Below are positions 43,698 to 52,782 of a stretch of DNA of 64,000 bases, one piece after another; position 1 is the first letter of the stretch, and every line of letters starts with the position of its first letter. The notes under the pieces were generated by a model. The model did no database searches and was not told the origin of the DNA. It worked only from the letters and a program-made list of their open reading frames with translations. The DNA comes from Tunturiibacter gelidiferens (lineage in GTDB: Bacteria; Acidobacteriota; Terriglobia; Terriglobales; Acidobacteriaceae). Position numbers and translations under genes: made by a program. The stretch covers positions 62,001 to 126,000 of the forward strand of contig NZ_JACHEB010000015.1 in the NCBI RefSeq assembly GCF_014201335.1, read 5' to 3'.

Positions 43698-44432
43698 TCA
43701 GATTTGCGCTAAGCCGCCGTCGACGGCGAGCTCGCTAGCGGTCATGAAGCTGCTGTCGTCCGACGCGAGAAAGGCAGCAGCCGCCCCGATCTCCGCCGGA
43801 TCGGCCATGCGCTGGAGCGGAGTCATCGCGGCGTAGACCTTCTGGCCCTCCTCGCCTAACGCTGCCTTTGCGAGTTCTGTCGCCGTCGCTCCGGGCGACA
43901 GCACGTTTACCCGGATGCCGGTGCCCTTCAGGTCCTCCGCCCAGGTCCGCGCGAGGTTGCGCACTGCCGCCTTGCTCGCGCTGTAGACGCTCATTGTCGG
44001 GGCGCCCGTGGTGCCGGCGCTCGAGCCCGTCAGAATGATCGAACCGCCCTTGCCCATCAGCGGAAGCGCCTTCTGGACGGTGAAGATCGTACCCTTCACG
44101 TTGGTGTCGAAGGTCTCGTCAATGTGCTCGGCGGTGATCTTGCCAAGCGGAAGCGGGCTTCCCGCCCCGGCATTGGCGAAAACGATGTCGAGGGTTCCGC
44201 GCTCGGCCTTCACCGCCGCGTAGAGCCGGTCGAGGTCGGCCAGATCGGAGATCGAGCCCTTCACTGCGCGGGCGTTGGACCCGAGATCGGCCACAGCGGC
44301 GTCGAGTTCTGCCTGCCGGCGGCCGAAGATGAAGACGATGGCGCCCTCCTCGATGAAGCGTTTTGCTGCGGCGCGGCCGATGCCGGTAGCCCCACCCGTG
44401 ATGACTGCAACTTTTCCTTCAAGCTTTCCCAT
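43698..44432 (-). CDS. Short-chain dehydrogenase/reductase (first of two)
   Basis: A 244-residue classical SDR. The cofactor motif is TGGATGIGRA, followed by NAGAGSPLPLG. The catalytic serine is in LTGSSAGTTG and the pair Tyr-Lys in VYSASKAA. Length and layout are standard; the substrate is unknown. It shares its first residues (MGKLEGKVAVITGG) and overall order with the SDR upstream, so the two probably arose by duplication. Confidence 0.9.
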   Translation of the reverse strand: MGKLEGKVAVITGGATGIGRAAAKRFIEEGAIVFIFGRRQAELDAAVADLGSNARAVKGSISDLADLDRLYAAVKAERGTLDIVFANAGAGSPLPLGKITAEHIDETFDTNVKGTIFTVQKALPLMGKGGSIILTGSSAGTTGAPTMSVYSASKAAVRNLARTWAEDLKGTGIRVNVLSPGATATELAKAALGEEGQKVYAAMTPLQRMADPAEIGAAAAFLASDDSSFMTASELAVDGGLAQI

Positions 44433-44533
44433 AATGACTCCCTTTGGTCGATCTGTAGAATTCAGTGATCTTTTTGGCGGTGGAGAAGAACTGCTCGCGA
44501 GTCCTAATCTTTTGTCGATTCGTCGGCGCGAAT

Positions 44534-45265
44534 TCAGATGGCTGAGAAGCCGCCGTCGACAGCCAAATCCACCCCATTCACGTAGCTCGACTCGTCTGAA
44601 GCAAGAAACAGCGCGACCGCCGCAATTTCCTCAGGACGACCCATCTTGCCGCGCGGGATCAGGGATTCGAACATCTCCCTCGTCTCCTTGTCGAGTCGCT
44701 GGGAATCCGGTGTATCGACCTGCCCCGGGCTCAGCACGTTCACGCGGATATGCCTGCCCTTCAGTTCGTTGACCCATGTGCGTGCGAATGAACGCAATGC
44801 CGCCTTGCTCGCCGCATACACGCCGAAACCAGGAAATCCTTTTACCGAAGCAACGGACCCGATCATGATGATCGATCCGCCATCGTTGAGCAGTGGCAAC
44901 GCCTTCTGAACCGTAAACAGCGTTCCACGCACAATCAGGTCGAAGCCCGCATCGAAGTGCTGCTCAGTAATCTCACCCAGCTTGGCGGCTTCGCCCTTGC
45001 CTGCGCTCGCAAACAGAACGTCGATCTTGCCCTTTTCCCGCTTGACTGTGTCGAACAGACGGTCGAGGTCGTCGAGATTGGACGCGTCGCCGCGCACGCC
45101 GGTCACGTTCCGGCCAATCAGCTTGACCGCCTCATCGAGCGCCTCCTGCCTCCGGCCCGTGATGAAAACGTAGGCGCCTTCTTCAACGAACCGCTTGGCG
45201 CTCTCCAGCGCCAAGCCGCTCGATCCACCCGTGATGACTGCAACCTTACCTTCAAGCTTTCCCAT
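44534..45265 (-). CDS. Short-chain dehydrogenase/reductase (second of two)
   Basis: A 243-residue classical SDR: cofactor motif TGGSSGLALESA, then ASAGKGEAAKLGE, the catalytic Ser in MIGSVASVKG and Tyr-Lys in VYAASKAA. GGAGC lies at a good distance before ATG 45265; the frame opens 28 codons earlier but that part has no support. It is the promoter-proximal gene of the redox cluster and is divergent from an AraC regulator gene, its likely controller. Confidence 0.9.
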   Translation of the reverse strand: MGKLEGKVAVITGGSSGLALESAKRFVEEGAYVFITGRRQEALDEAVKLIGRNVTGVRGDASNLDDLDRLFDTVKREKGKIDVLFASAGKGEAAKLGEITEQHFDAGFDLIVRGTLFTVQKALPLLNDGGSIIMIGSVASVKGFPGFGVYAASKAALRSFARTWVNELKGRHIRVNVLSPGQVDTPDSQRLDKETREMFESLIPRGKMGRPEEIAAVALFLASDESSYVNGVDLAVDGGFSAI

Positions 45266-45574
45266 AATTGCTCCCTTCGGAATGTGTGAAGCATTCCGTA
45301 CACTAAGGTAGATTCTTTGGCGGCGGACGAAAACTGCTCGGGAGTCCAAGATTTTTGTCTATTCGTCCAGAAAGATGGCTAAACCGAGCTGTTTTGCTCA
45401 TTATTGATAGAACTGGGACGCGCGGGGGAAAAGGAGTCTAGGAGTTGTGATGCTGGAAGGAAGGAGAATGTCCGTCATGGTAGAGGCCTCTTCGACCTGA
45501 TGCTGCACTTGTCCGACGAGCGAAGCTGCGCAGTTTCGCAGAGGCTCACAGAACACTATTGCTTTCGAGAGCAG
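45266..45574. other. Intergenic region between SDR and AraC genes
   Basis: About 300 bp between divergent starts. It probably holds both promoters, but I see no clear box or palindrome. The AraC frame is open through its right part (from 45404), so the real regulator start may lie inside it. Confidence 0.4.
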
Positions 45575-46582
45575 ATGGAGGCTCAGTTGGACCCGATAAC
45601 AGACATCTTCAGAACGCTGCACGTAACCGCTTTCGGTCTGCACAGGCTCGAAGCCACAGCCCCGTGGGGCGTAAAGCAGGAAGAGCGGACCGAAGACAAA
45701 GTCACGCCTTCCGACAAAGAGATGCCACCCACAGATTTGGCGCACTTCGTCATGCTTTCGCGCGGCAACTGCTGGCTGAGTGTGGAAGGGATTCCGAAGC
45801 CGATTCCCCTCACCGGTGGCGATTGCTTTTTGCTCGCCCGGGGGACTTTGATCGTTCTGCGCGACAGCCCGCGAACACGTCCGAGGTGGAGTTTCCGCGA
45901 GATCGGGGCCAAAGCCAACAACAATGTCGCTCATTATGGAGGGGGTGGCGCGCCGACGACAATCGTCTGTGGGTCCATGAGTTTCGATCGCGCCAGCCTG
46001 AGGCCGATCACTCAGTTATTGCCGAGCTTCATTCTGATTAAGGCCGAGCAGGCACGCACGCTAGCTCTTCACGACACAATGCGAGCGCTGGCGTCAGAAA
46101 TGGCAGAACAGGTGCCGGGATCTGAAATAGTCGCGACTCGGCTAGCCGAGGTCTTGTTTATCCAAATACTCCGGGCGCATATCGCGTCGGGACCGGAACG
46201 TAACAAAGGATGGCTTCGTGCTGTTTTCGATCCTCAAATTGGCACTGCTCTGAGTGCCGTTCACGACAGTGTGAATACACCTTGGACAGTCGAATCTCTG
46301 GCCGAAGCGGCGGGCATGTCTCGCTCCGCATTCGCAGCGCGTTTTAAAGAGCTACTCGGACAAACACCGCTGGAATACGTAACCGAGTGGAGGATGCAGA
46401 AGGCGATGCAGTTACTCGAACAGCGTGACAAGAAGCTCATAGACGTTGCTCGGTCTGTCGGTTACGAGTCCGACGCTGCGTTCAGTAAGGCGTTCAAGCG
46501 AGTTGTCGGGGCCAACCCTGGTGAATACCTCAAACATGGGTTTGAAGGCCACGGTAATGCCGGAACGGCGGAAGCTTTTTAA
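45575..46582 (+). CDS. AraC-family regulator with cupin_6-type sensor
   Basis: A 335-residue regulator. The N-terminal domain (about 1-190) starts DPITDIFRTLHVTAFGLHRLEATAPWG and resembles the AraC_binding/cupin_6 sensor. The C-terminal domain has two helix-turn-helices: ESLAEAAGMSRSAFAARFKELLG and KLIDVARSVGYESDAAFSKAFKRVVG. ATG 45575 places the usual sensor start near the N-terminus; upstream starts (45404, 45500) are in frame. Divergent from the SDR cluster and ending inside the IS-bracketed segment. Confidence 0.85.
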   Translation: MEAQLDPITDIFRTLHVTAFGLHRLEATAPWGVKQEERTEDKVTPSDKEMPPTDLAHFVMLSRGNCWLSVEGIPKPIPLTGGDCFLLARGTLIVLRDSPRTRPRWSFREIGAKANNNVAHYGGGGAPTTIVCGSMSFDRASLRPITQLLPSFILIKAEQARTLALHDTMRALASEMAEQVPGSEIVATRLAEVLFIQILRAHIASGPERNKGWLRAVFDPQIGTALSAVHDSVNTPWTVESLAEAAGMSRSAFAARFKELLGQTPLEYVTEWRMQKAMQLLEQRDKKLIDVARSVGYESDAAFSKAFKRVVGANPGEYLKHGFEGHGNAGTAEAF

Positions 46583-46842
46583 GCGGAGGATTCTGACTTT
46601 GGCGGCGGGGCCCAGGGGCCATGGAAGTGTGTTCTTCCACTGAAACGGGTGCCCCAGCTGCCTCGCATTTGGGAACGGGAGACCACGGACCCAAAACCGA
46701 CCACGATCAGTCCCGGTAAACGCTCTTTTCGACATGTGAGAAAGCAGTGACGAGAAGCCGACTAATGAAATGGTCCGCCGCTTGATTCTTCAGCCGTAGT
46801 AGAGGGATGGTGGTGGCAGCTTCTACAAGGAGGATCATCGGC

Positions 46843-47862
46843 ATGCAGATACACTCGGTTGGCATCGATCTGGGCAAGACTACCTTTCACCTCGTCGCAC
46901 TTGGCGCAGCTGGTAAGGTGCTCGTGCGGAAGAAGTTCACGCAGAAGCAACTCCTAATGTTCACCGCTAACATGCAGATGTCGCTGATCGGCCTGGAAGC
47001 CTGCTCTGGCGCGCACTTTCTGGGTCGGGCATTACGCAAGCAGGGGTATGACGTTCGGCTGATCGGCGCGCAGTTTGCGAAGCCTTTTGTGAAGTCCAAC
47101 AAGAACGATTTCGTCGATGCAGAGGCGATCGGCGAAGCAGTCGAGCGCAACAACATGCGCTTCGTTCCGATCAAGACGGATAACCAACTAGACCTTCAAG
47201 CGATTCACCGTGTTCGGGATCGGCTGATCTCGCGTCGAACGGCAGTGATCAACCAACTGCGGGCTTTTCTGCTCGAACGCGGCAGGGTGTTTGCGCAGAA
47301 GCCGGCGAAGCTCAAGGCAGCGATGGCGGACATCCTTGAGAACGCCGAAGCCGACCTGACACCGCTGATGCACAACCTGATCGACACGCTGTGGGGTGAG
47401 TGGAAGCTCGTTGAGCAGCAGATCGAAGAACTGAACGATGAACTGGAGCGCATCTCTGCCAGCGATGCCGGGTGTACTCGCATCCGCAAGATTCCTGGGA
47501 TCGGGCCGGTCGTGGCGACGGCCATCGTCGCTGCCATCGGTAACGGTGCTGCGTTTCGCAAGGGACGAGAGTTCGCAGCATGGCTCGGGATTGTGCCGCG
47601 CCAGTATTCAACGGGAGGGAAGGCCAAGCTGCTCGGCATAAGTAAGCGGGGCAACGTCTATTTACGTAAGATCCTGATCCATGGCGCACGCGCTGCCGTG
47701 CTGCGGATCAAGCGAGATAGAGCGCCGATCGGAGCATGGTTGGACGCACTCGATCACAGAGCTCCCAAGAACGTCGTGGTGGTCGCCATGGCCAACAAGC
47801 TCGCACGTATCGCATGGGCCGTGCTCTCCAGCGGCAATGAGTACAGACCTGTCGCCGCATAA
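46843..47862 (+). CDS. IS110/IS1111 transposase, copy 2
   Basis: A 339-residue DEDD recombinase, intact, with the same catalytic residues as copy 1 (VGIDLGKTT, GLEACSG, KNDFVDAEAI) and RQYSTGGK. I chose ATG 46843 by analogy with copy 1, with GGAGG upstream. The C-terminus differs, ending soon after SSGNEYRP. Confidence 0.93.
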   Translation: MQIHSVGIDLGKTTFHLVALGAAGKVLVRKKFTQKQLLMFTANMQMSLIGLEACSGAHFLGRALRKQGYDVRLIGAQFAKPFVKSNKNDFVDAEAIGEAVERNNMRFVPIKTDNQLDLQAIHRVRDRLISRRTAVINQLRAFLLERGRVFAQKPAKLKAAMADILENAEADLTPLMHNLIDTLWGEWKLVEQQIEELNDELERISASDAGCTRIRKIPGIGPVVATAIVAAIGNGAAFRKGREFAAWLGIVPRQYSTGGKAKLLGISKRGNVYLRKILIHGARAAVLRIKRDRAPIGAWLDALDHRAPKNVVVVAMANKLARIAWAVLSSGNEYRPVAA

Positions 47863-48162
47863 CGCTGCGGAAAAGACGCCTGCGCCTGGAAGCGCTGATG
47901 CGCTCCCACTTTCGCACCACCACGACGACTAAGCTTCCCCACCGAAGTCTGCACAGGGGCAGCAAGGACGAAAGAACAGTCACAACGGCGTGTCCGCAGC
48001 CTGGTACCGAGAATGGTCTTCAACGACTGACCGACTTAGAAGGACAGACACGCGCGCAACTCATCATTGCCAGGAGAGCTGATCTCCACCGAAAGGCCGA
48101 ATACATTTGCGCAGACTTGTCTTCTCGACCAAACTTTCCCTTGCAGTCCAGCGGCGGACCAT
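47863..48162 (+). ncRNA. Candidate guide (seek/bridge) RNA region of IS copy 2
   Basis: The 300-bp non-coding end of copy 2. It shares blocks with copy 1 (CCACCGAAGTCTGCAC, AGCAAGGACGAAAGAACAGT, AAAGGCCGAATA) separated by variable parts. The pattern of constant and variable blocks fits an RNA whose guide loops differ between elements. The gap from here to the TetR gene at 48338 holds nothing else recognisable. Confidence 0.5.
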
Positions 48163-48337
48163 ACATTCCCGATACCAATCGAATGCCGGGGCGCCTAAGC
48201 GATCAAGGTCTATGTATCTTGCATGCACAAGCTTTGATTGCGTTTGATCTTCGACGACCTGTCTCAATACTTCATAGCGTTCAGGCCTTCGCACTTCTCA
48301 CGGGTATCTCCAACAGCTCCTCAGTAGACAGAAGCTG

Positions 48338-49018
48338 TTATGGCTTTGAGGCACTGGATCGGCCGGATCGTTTAGAGATTGCGCTCTTGGGCAATCGCGG
48401 AACGGCCTGAACGCCCGCCCAAAGCGTTGCGATCGTTTGGTCGACCACGAGAGCCTGGTCAGGCAAGTCGGGCACAGCCCCTTGGATAACCATCAGTGTG
48501 GCGAGACCAAAGATCGAAAACCACCAGGTGTGAGCTACCACTATGTCATCTCTGTTTGGCAATCGTTCTTCCTTGGCAACATCGAAAAAGAGCTGCACGA
48601 AACGCGCGAACAACGGCTCGCCAAGGTCGTTGATGTATTGTCCAGCGCGGACACCGTTGCGGTTCTCAGGCCCGAAAAAGACGTTACGGAACTGTTGTGG
48701 ATGGGCAATGCAGAATTGAATCAATCCGCGTGAAGTCGCAAAAAGACGCTCTTTCGGTGCAAGATGCTTAGCGGCAATCGCGTCGAAGTTCTGAACCATC
48801 AGCTCGATCGTCTCGCTGCTCAACTCGGCAAGAATGTGCCATTTGTCGGGGAAATGCTGATAGATCACGGCGTGGGTATAGCCGATCTCTTTAGCGATCT
48901 CGCGAAGCGTCACGGCTTCGTAGCCGCGATCGGCAAACATTTTGCTGGCAGCCGCAAGGATTTCGCCCCGCAACCTCTCCTTGCGCTCGACCCGTCGACT
49001 TGGTGATGTGGATGTCAC
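48338..49018 (-). CDS. TetR-family transcriptional regulator
   Basis: A 226-residue repressor. The DNA-binding domain is ILAAASKMFADRGYEAVTLREIAKEIGYTHAVIYQHFPDKWHIL (about 17-60). The C-terminal ligand domain has a WHG-like region (TWWFSIFGLATLMVIQGAVP). It is divergent from the NmrA-like gene, the probable target, and the intergenic region has repeated GCGACCAA sites. Confidence 0.88.
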   Translation of the reverse strand: MTSTSPSRRVERKERLRGEILAAASKMFADRGYEAVTLREIAKEIGYTHAVIYQHFPDKWHILAELSSETIELMVQNFDAIAAKHLAPKERLFATSRGLIQFCIAHPQQFRNVFFGPENRNGVRAGQYINDLGEPLFARFVQLFFDVAKEERLPNRDDIVVAHTWWFSIFGLATLMVIQGAVPDLPDQALVVDQTIATLWAGVQAVPRLPKSAISKRSGRSSASKP

Positions 49019-49049
49019 TTCAATAGCCTAATCCGTTTTGACGCTTTTT

Positions 49050-49161
49050 GCGACCAAATGTTGATTTGTATCCATTGGTATTAAAACCATCGATTATTTT
49101 GCGACCAATGGTTAGTTTTAGGGCTCTAATCGTCAGGTCGCTCATTTGGATGGGCGACCAA
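49050..49161. promoter_or_regulatory. Three GCGACCAA repeats between tetR-like and nmrA-like genes
   Basis: GCGACCAA occurs at 49050-49057, 49101-49108 and 49154-49161, spaced about 51-53 bp in the same direction. CCATTGGT (49072-49079) and ACCAATGG (49104-49111) form an inverted pair around the middle. These are candidate operator sites for the TetR protein. Confidence 0.45.
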
Positions 49162-49187
49162 ATACGAGGCAAAAGGAGAAAACGAGC

Positions 49188-50060
49188 ATGTATTTAGTCA
49201 TGGGCATTACGGGAAACGTTGGGGGCGCCACCGCGCGGCACCTGCTGAAGCAAGGCAAACAGGTGCGAGCACTTGTTCGCGATCGCGAGAAAGCGGCGAA
49301 GTGGGCAGACCAAGGCGTGGAGTTGGTGGAGGGAGACTGGAACGATGCGACAGCCATAGCGGCGGCGCTCAAAGGTGTTGAGGGTGCGTTTGTTATGTTG
49401 CCGGCTGTATGGGCGCCCTCGCCTGATTACAAAGAAGCAAAGGGCGTGATTGCGAACTATATCGAGGCGCTGAGCAAGGTAGTGCCCTCGCGGGTAGTAG
49501 CACTCTCGTCGATGGGCGCGAATAGAACAAGTGGGATAGGGATGATCACGGCCTTATCACTTTTGGAGCAAGGCTTTCGCAGCCTGCCCTCTCCGGTCGC
49601 ATTTGTACGCGCAGGCGGCTTTTTCGAGAACTTTCTTTTCGGCTTACAGGCCGCCCAAGGCGGAACACTACCGGTCTTCTACAATCCTACGAACCGGAAA
49701 TCGGCAATGGTCGCGTCAGACGACATCGGCGCAGAGGTGGCAACCCTTCTGGCTGGGCCGGCGTGGTCAGGCCATCGCGTCATCGAGCTGGGTTCGATGG
49801 TAAGCGCGGATGAAGTGGCCACACAATTGGGTGGAGTCCTGAAACTCGACGTAAAAGCCTTCGCACTCCCGCGTGCCGCCTGGGCGGATGCGTTTCAGCA
49901 GTTCGGCGTCCCGAAGGGCCACACTGGACCGGCCGAAGAAATGTTCGAAAGCATTAACGCGGGATGGATGGACCTCGGAGTCACGGGTACCGAGCACGTA
50001 GCGGGTACAACGTCCGCACGCGATGTGTTTGCGGCTGCACTGAATGCCGTCAAAGCATAA
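49188..50060 (+). CDS. NmrA-like NAD(P)-binding protein
   Basis: A 290-residue atypical SDR. GITGNVGGATARHLLKQGKQVRALVRD is the cofactor-binding start of NmrA/azoreductase-type proteins; LSSMGANRTSGIG and FVRAGGFFENF follow. Members act as quinone reductases or redox sensors. AAAAGGAG lies before ATG 49188, which was preferred to an ATG 14 codons upstream. Probably controlled by the TetR protein. Confidence 0.87.
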   Translation: MYLVMGITGNVGGATARHLLKQGKQVRALVRDREKAAKWADQGVELVEGDWNDATAIAAALKGVEGAFVMLPAVWAPSPDYKEAKGVIANYIEALSKVVPSRVVALSSMGANRTSGIGMITALSLLEQGFRSLPSPVAFVRAGGFFENFLFGLQAAQGGTLPVFYNPTNRKSAMVASDDIGAEVATLLAGPAWSGHRVIELGSMVSADEVATQLGGVLKLDVKAFALPRAAWADAFQQFGVPKGHTGPAEEMFESINAGWMDLGVTGTEHVAGTTSARDVFAAALNAVKA

Positions 50061-50241
50061 GTCCGGGGCAAGCTTAACCAGCCGGTTCCTTGGAAACTGC
50101 GGCGCTAACGTCAAAAAAGATTGAGCTCAAACATGAAATTTCTTGTTTGAGTGCAACGGGCAGAACCGGACGGCTGATCGTCCGGTTCCGCGCTGGCGAA
50201 AGGCCATCCCATCGTAACCGCAAGAAGAGGATCCTTTTACT

Positions 50242-50661
50242 ATGAAAGCCGAACAAACAATAGATAAATCCGTGCAGTCAGGTCGAGCAACTCAAATAGC
50301 CGCGATGGTAACAACCGGTCTTGTCGCCTTCATGTGGGTGTACTTCGGAAGGTTATATCTCATTCACGATCCCGGCGAATGGAGGATCGCCAATCAGCAG
50401 CTCGGATACCCGCTTTATATCATCCCGTTGATTGGCGTAACCCACATCCTCGGTGGCGTGGGCCTTCTGATTCCCAATGTGCCTCGATTCACTGAGTGGG
50501 TCTATGCTGGTTTCGCGATCACCCTTTTACTCGCGTTCTATTCACAACTGAATGGCGGTGGCAGTACTTGGGATAAATTCGATCCGATTCTCGTCATGGC
50601 GTTCGTCTTCGCTTCGTATGTGTCGAGACGGTGCCTGCGCGCAAATAGGTGGTCGATATGA
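50242..50661 (+). CDS. DoxX-like membrane protein
   Basis: A 139-residue protein with four hydrophobic segments. The third contains the DoxX-like pattern (LIGVTHILGGVGLLIPNVPRFTEWVYAGFAI). Such proteins are linked to oxidative stress and quinone or thiosulfate metabolism in some bacteria, but most are unassigned. AAGAGGATC precedes the ATG. It lies 180 bp after the NmrA-like gene on the same strand. Confidence 0.8.
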   Translation: MKAEQTIDKSVQSGRATQIAAMVTTGLVAFMWVYFGRLYLIHDPGEWRIANQQLGYPLYIIPLIGVTHILGGVGLLIPNVPRFTEWVYAGFAITLLLAFYSQLNGGGSTWDKFDPILVMAFVFASYVSRRCLRANRWSI

Positions 50662-51219
50662 AGAACACGCTCAGCGCAGTTTGTTTTTTCCTGCGCGCCG
50701 CTGGCAGCACCGTCAGTCCTGCTAAACGCTCTTGTCGTCATCAGGGGAAGGTGCAGGAGGACGCCCACCTACTGGTACGGCAAAATCCGTAACGACATTG
50801 TAGAGCTCCTACAGGTTGGCGACAGTATTCACCCTGTGGTCCAAAGAGTCCTCTGCTTTCTCCAATTGTTGAGAAAACAAAATCAGAATCCCAATCTACT
50901 GTGGCTCGAAATCATGACATATCACAATCGATTCATTCCAATAATCAATGCCATAGCTTTGTGTCTCGCTCACAGAGATGAAGCATCTGATCTAGTTATG
51001 TTTGCCAAGATAGCGAGCCACATAACAAATGACGTAAATGATCACTTGTCACCTGTTAGCTGATCATTGCAAACATAGGACTTCCTCTATTCGTACTGTG
51101 GTCCGAAAGAGGAAAGCTGCATTCTTTCTTTAAAAACTGCATCCCTTTCTATAAGGGCCGCCAATGTTGGCTAGCCAACATTCCTTGGGTTCTTGGTACC
51201 TTAGTTAGGATTTAGACAG
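50662..51219. other. Gene-free gap between doxX-like and araC-like genes
   Basis: A 560-bp stretch with lower GC than its surroundings and no supported gene. The only clear element is the 20-bp palindrome listed at 51163-51182. Confidence 0.5.
51163..51182. promoter_or_regulatory. 20-bp perfect palindrome upstream of AraC gene
   Basis: AATGTTGGCTAGCCAACATT reads the same on both strands. It lies 37 bp before the AraC-family start codon, in the promoter or leader. It is a candidate binding site for a dimeric regulator. Confidence 0.5.
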
Positions 51220-52059
51220 ATGTCATCGAGGGTCGATTTAATATCTCTCACTTCAAAACCATTCAGGTTGGTGCATGAGTCTCAATTTGTTGTGATGATG
51301 CTTCAGCCTGGAACTATGAATCTCAGCATCGCCGGCCGTCCAACGGAACGGCTTGAATATATGGCAGGCGACATTGCTTTATGTCGTCGTCATGTTGTCG
51401 GGCTCGTCGAAAGCCCGGACCAAATGAAGAAACCTCGGTTCGAACTGTCTGATCTCCACCTAAACGAGGCTGCGGGCGAGGCGAATAGAGAGATCGAGTT
51501 GCATAGTATCCCTAAGCTCAAGGATCCTCGGATCAGAGCTCTGATGACTGCTGTCAATATCGAAAGAACATCTGGTTTCCCCAGTGGCCAATTATTTCTT
51601 CAATCTATTGAAATGGCATTGGCAGCAGTTTTAGTACGAACTTACTCTCTTTCAGTGAAAGCCTGGCGTCCAATCAAAGGTGGGCTTAGCGACGTTGGTC
51701 GTCGTAATGTCATAGACCTTGTCCGATCAAGAATCAGCGAAGATATAAGCCTCGCCGACATGGCAGCAGTCACGGGTCTGAGCGTTACTCACTTTTCTCA
51801 CATCTTCAAAAAGTCGATGGGTGAAAGCCCACACCAATTCGTATTGCAACAAAGAGTGCAGTGCGCCAAAGAGTTGCTCGTATCGTTGAATCTACGAATG
51901 ATCGATATCGCTCTGGCTTTTGGTTTCAAAACGCAACAACACTTTGCTCGGATATTTCGAAAGGTGTGTGGTCTAAGTCCTACAGAATACCAGCGACTCA
52001 AACTGAGCAGACGGTTGCGAGATTCGTATGTCAGGTCTTCTGCAAGTTCTACATGTTGA
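51220..52059 (+). CDS. AraC-family transcriptional regulator
   Basis: A 279-residue regulator. The first 150 residues form a sensor domain I do not recognise. The C-terminal pair of helix-turn-helices is clear: ISLADMAAVTGLSVTHFSHIFKKSMGESP and MIDIALAFGFKTQQHFARIFRKVCGLSPTEY. A weak TTAGGA precedes the ATG. It is followed on the same strand by the cupin gene, its possible target. Confidence 0.87.
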   Translation: MSSRVDLISLTSKPFRLVHESQFVVMMLQPGTMNLSIAGRPTERLEYMAGDIALCRRHVVGLVESPDQMKKPRFELSDLHLNEAAGEANREIELHSIPKLKDPRIRALMTAVNIERTSGFPSGQLFLQSIEMALAAVLVRTYSLSVKAWRPIKGGLSDVGRRNVIDLVRSRISEDISLADMAAVTGLSVTHFSHIFKKSMGESPHQFVLQQRVQCAKELLVSLNLRMIDIALAFGFKTQQHFARIFRKVCGLSPTEYQRLKLSRRLRDSYVRSSASSTC

Positions 52060-52170
52060 GGTGGTATGCGAGGACGGTCCAGGATTAGAGGCTTGAACAG
52101 GAGAGTGTCAGCCACACAGATCGGTTACCCGGTAGTATTCGTCGAAGTTCGTCGCGAAAGGACAGAAACA

Positions 52171-52563
52171 ATGCATAACATGAAGAAGTTTATCCTCACT
52201 CTATTCGTTCTTAGCCTGGTGGGCACGACAGCGCACGCACAAACAGTGGACACACTCCTGACGAAGAAGCTACCCGACGCGCCGGGTAAAGAGATTCAAG
52301 TTATTACCGTCAATTACGCCCCGGGAGCTGTCGACGCGATCCACCGGCATGATGCACATGTGGTGGTATACGTTCTCGAAGGGGAAGTTGAGATGCAAGT
52401 TCGCGGAGGCACGCTTCAGCGGCTTGGTCCGGGACAGGTCTTCTACGAATCGCCTGAAGACGTTCACACTGTGGGCCGTAATGCGAGCAAGACCAAACCC
52501 GCGAAGTTCATCGTATTTTTCATCAAGAACGAAGGAGCACCAATTCTCATTCCTGCCCACTAG
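52171..52563 (+). CDS. Exported cupin-domain protein
   Basis: A 130-residue protein with a signal peptide (FILTLFVLSLVGTTAHAQ). The cupin motif 1 is AIHRHDAHVVVYVLEGEVEM and motif 2 lies around GPGQVFYESPEDVHT, giving His/Glu metal ligands. ATG 52171 has AAAGGA at 8 bp. The mature protein is a single small periplasmic cupin; the role is unknown. Confidence 0.87.
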   Translation: MHNMKKFILTLFVLSLVGTTAHAQTVDTLLTKKLPDAPGKEIQVITVNYAPGAVDAIHRHDAHVVVYVLEGEVEMQVRGGTLQRLGPGQVFYESPEDVHTVGRNASKTKPAKFIVFFIKNEGAPILIPAH

Positions 52564-52782
52564 CTTCGGAGGTCGTGGATTGCAGCTCTCCAGATAGACG
52601 TCTTGTTTGAAGCAATATTGCTTATGTGGAGGTTCGTATGAATTCGAAAACTTTGCACGCCGCCGAAACTTGGACAATCTGTCTAAGTCGATCACGAAGT
52701 TAAGCGAGCACAAGACCGCAAACGACACTACGTCCCGATAGCGAGACCACAACTAATTCAACGAGTTCCACGGAGTGAAGCA

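Larger units (their letters stand above)
46770..48162 (+). mobile_element. IS110-family (IS1111-type) insertion sequence, copy 2
   Basis: Same layout and orientation as copy 1. The subterminal repeats are identical: ATGGTCCGCCGC (46770-46781) and GCGGCGGACCAT (48151-48162). Outer bases AGCCGACTAATGA and ACATTC are shared too. Many synonymous differences in the transposase gene show that the two copies are related but not recent duplicates. The segment between the copies is about 4.3 kb. Confidence 0.9.
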
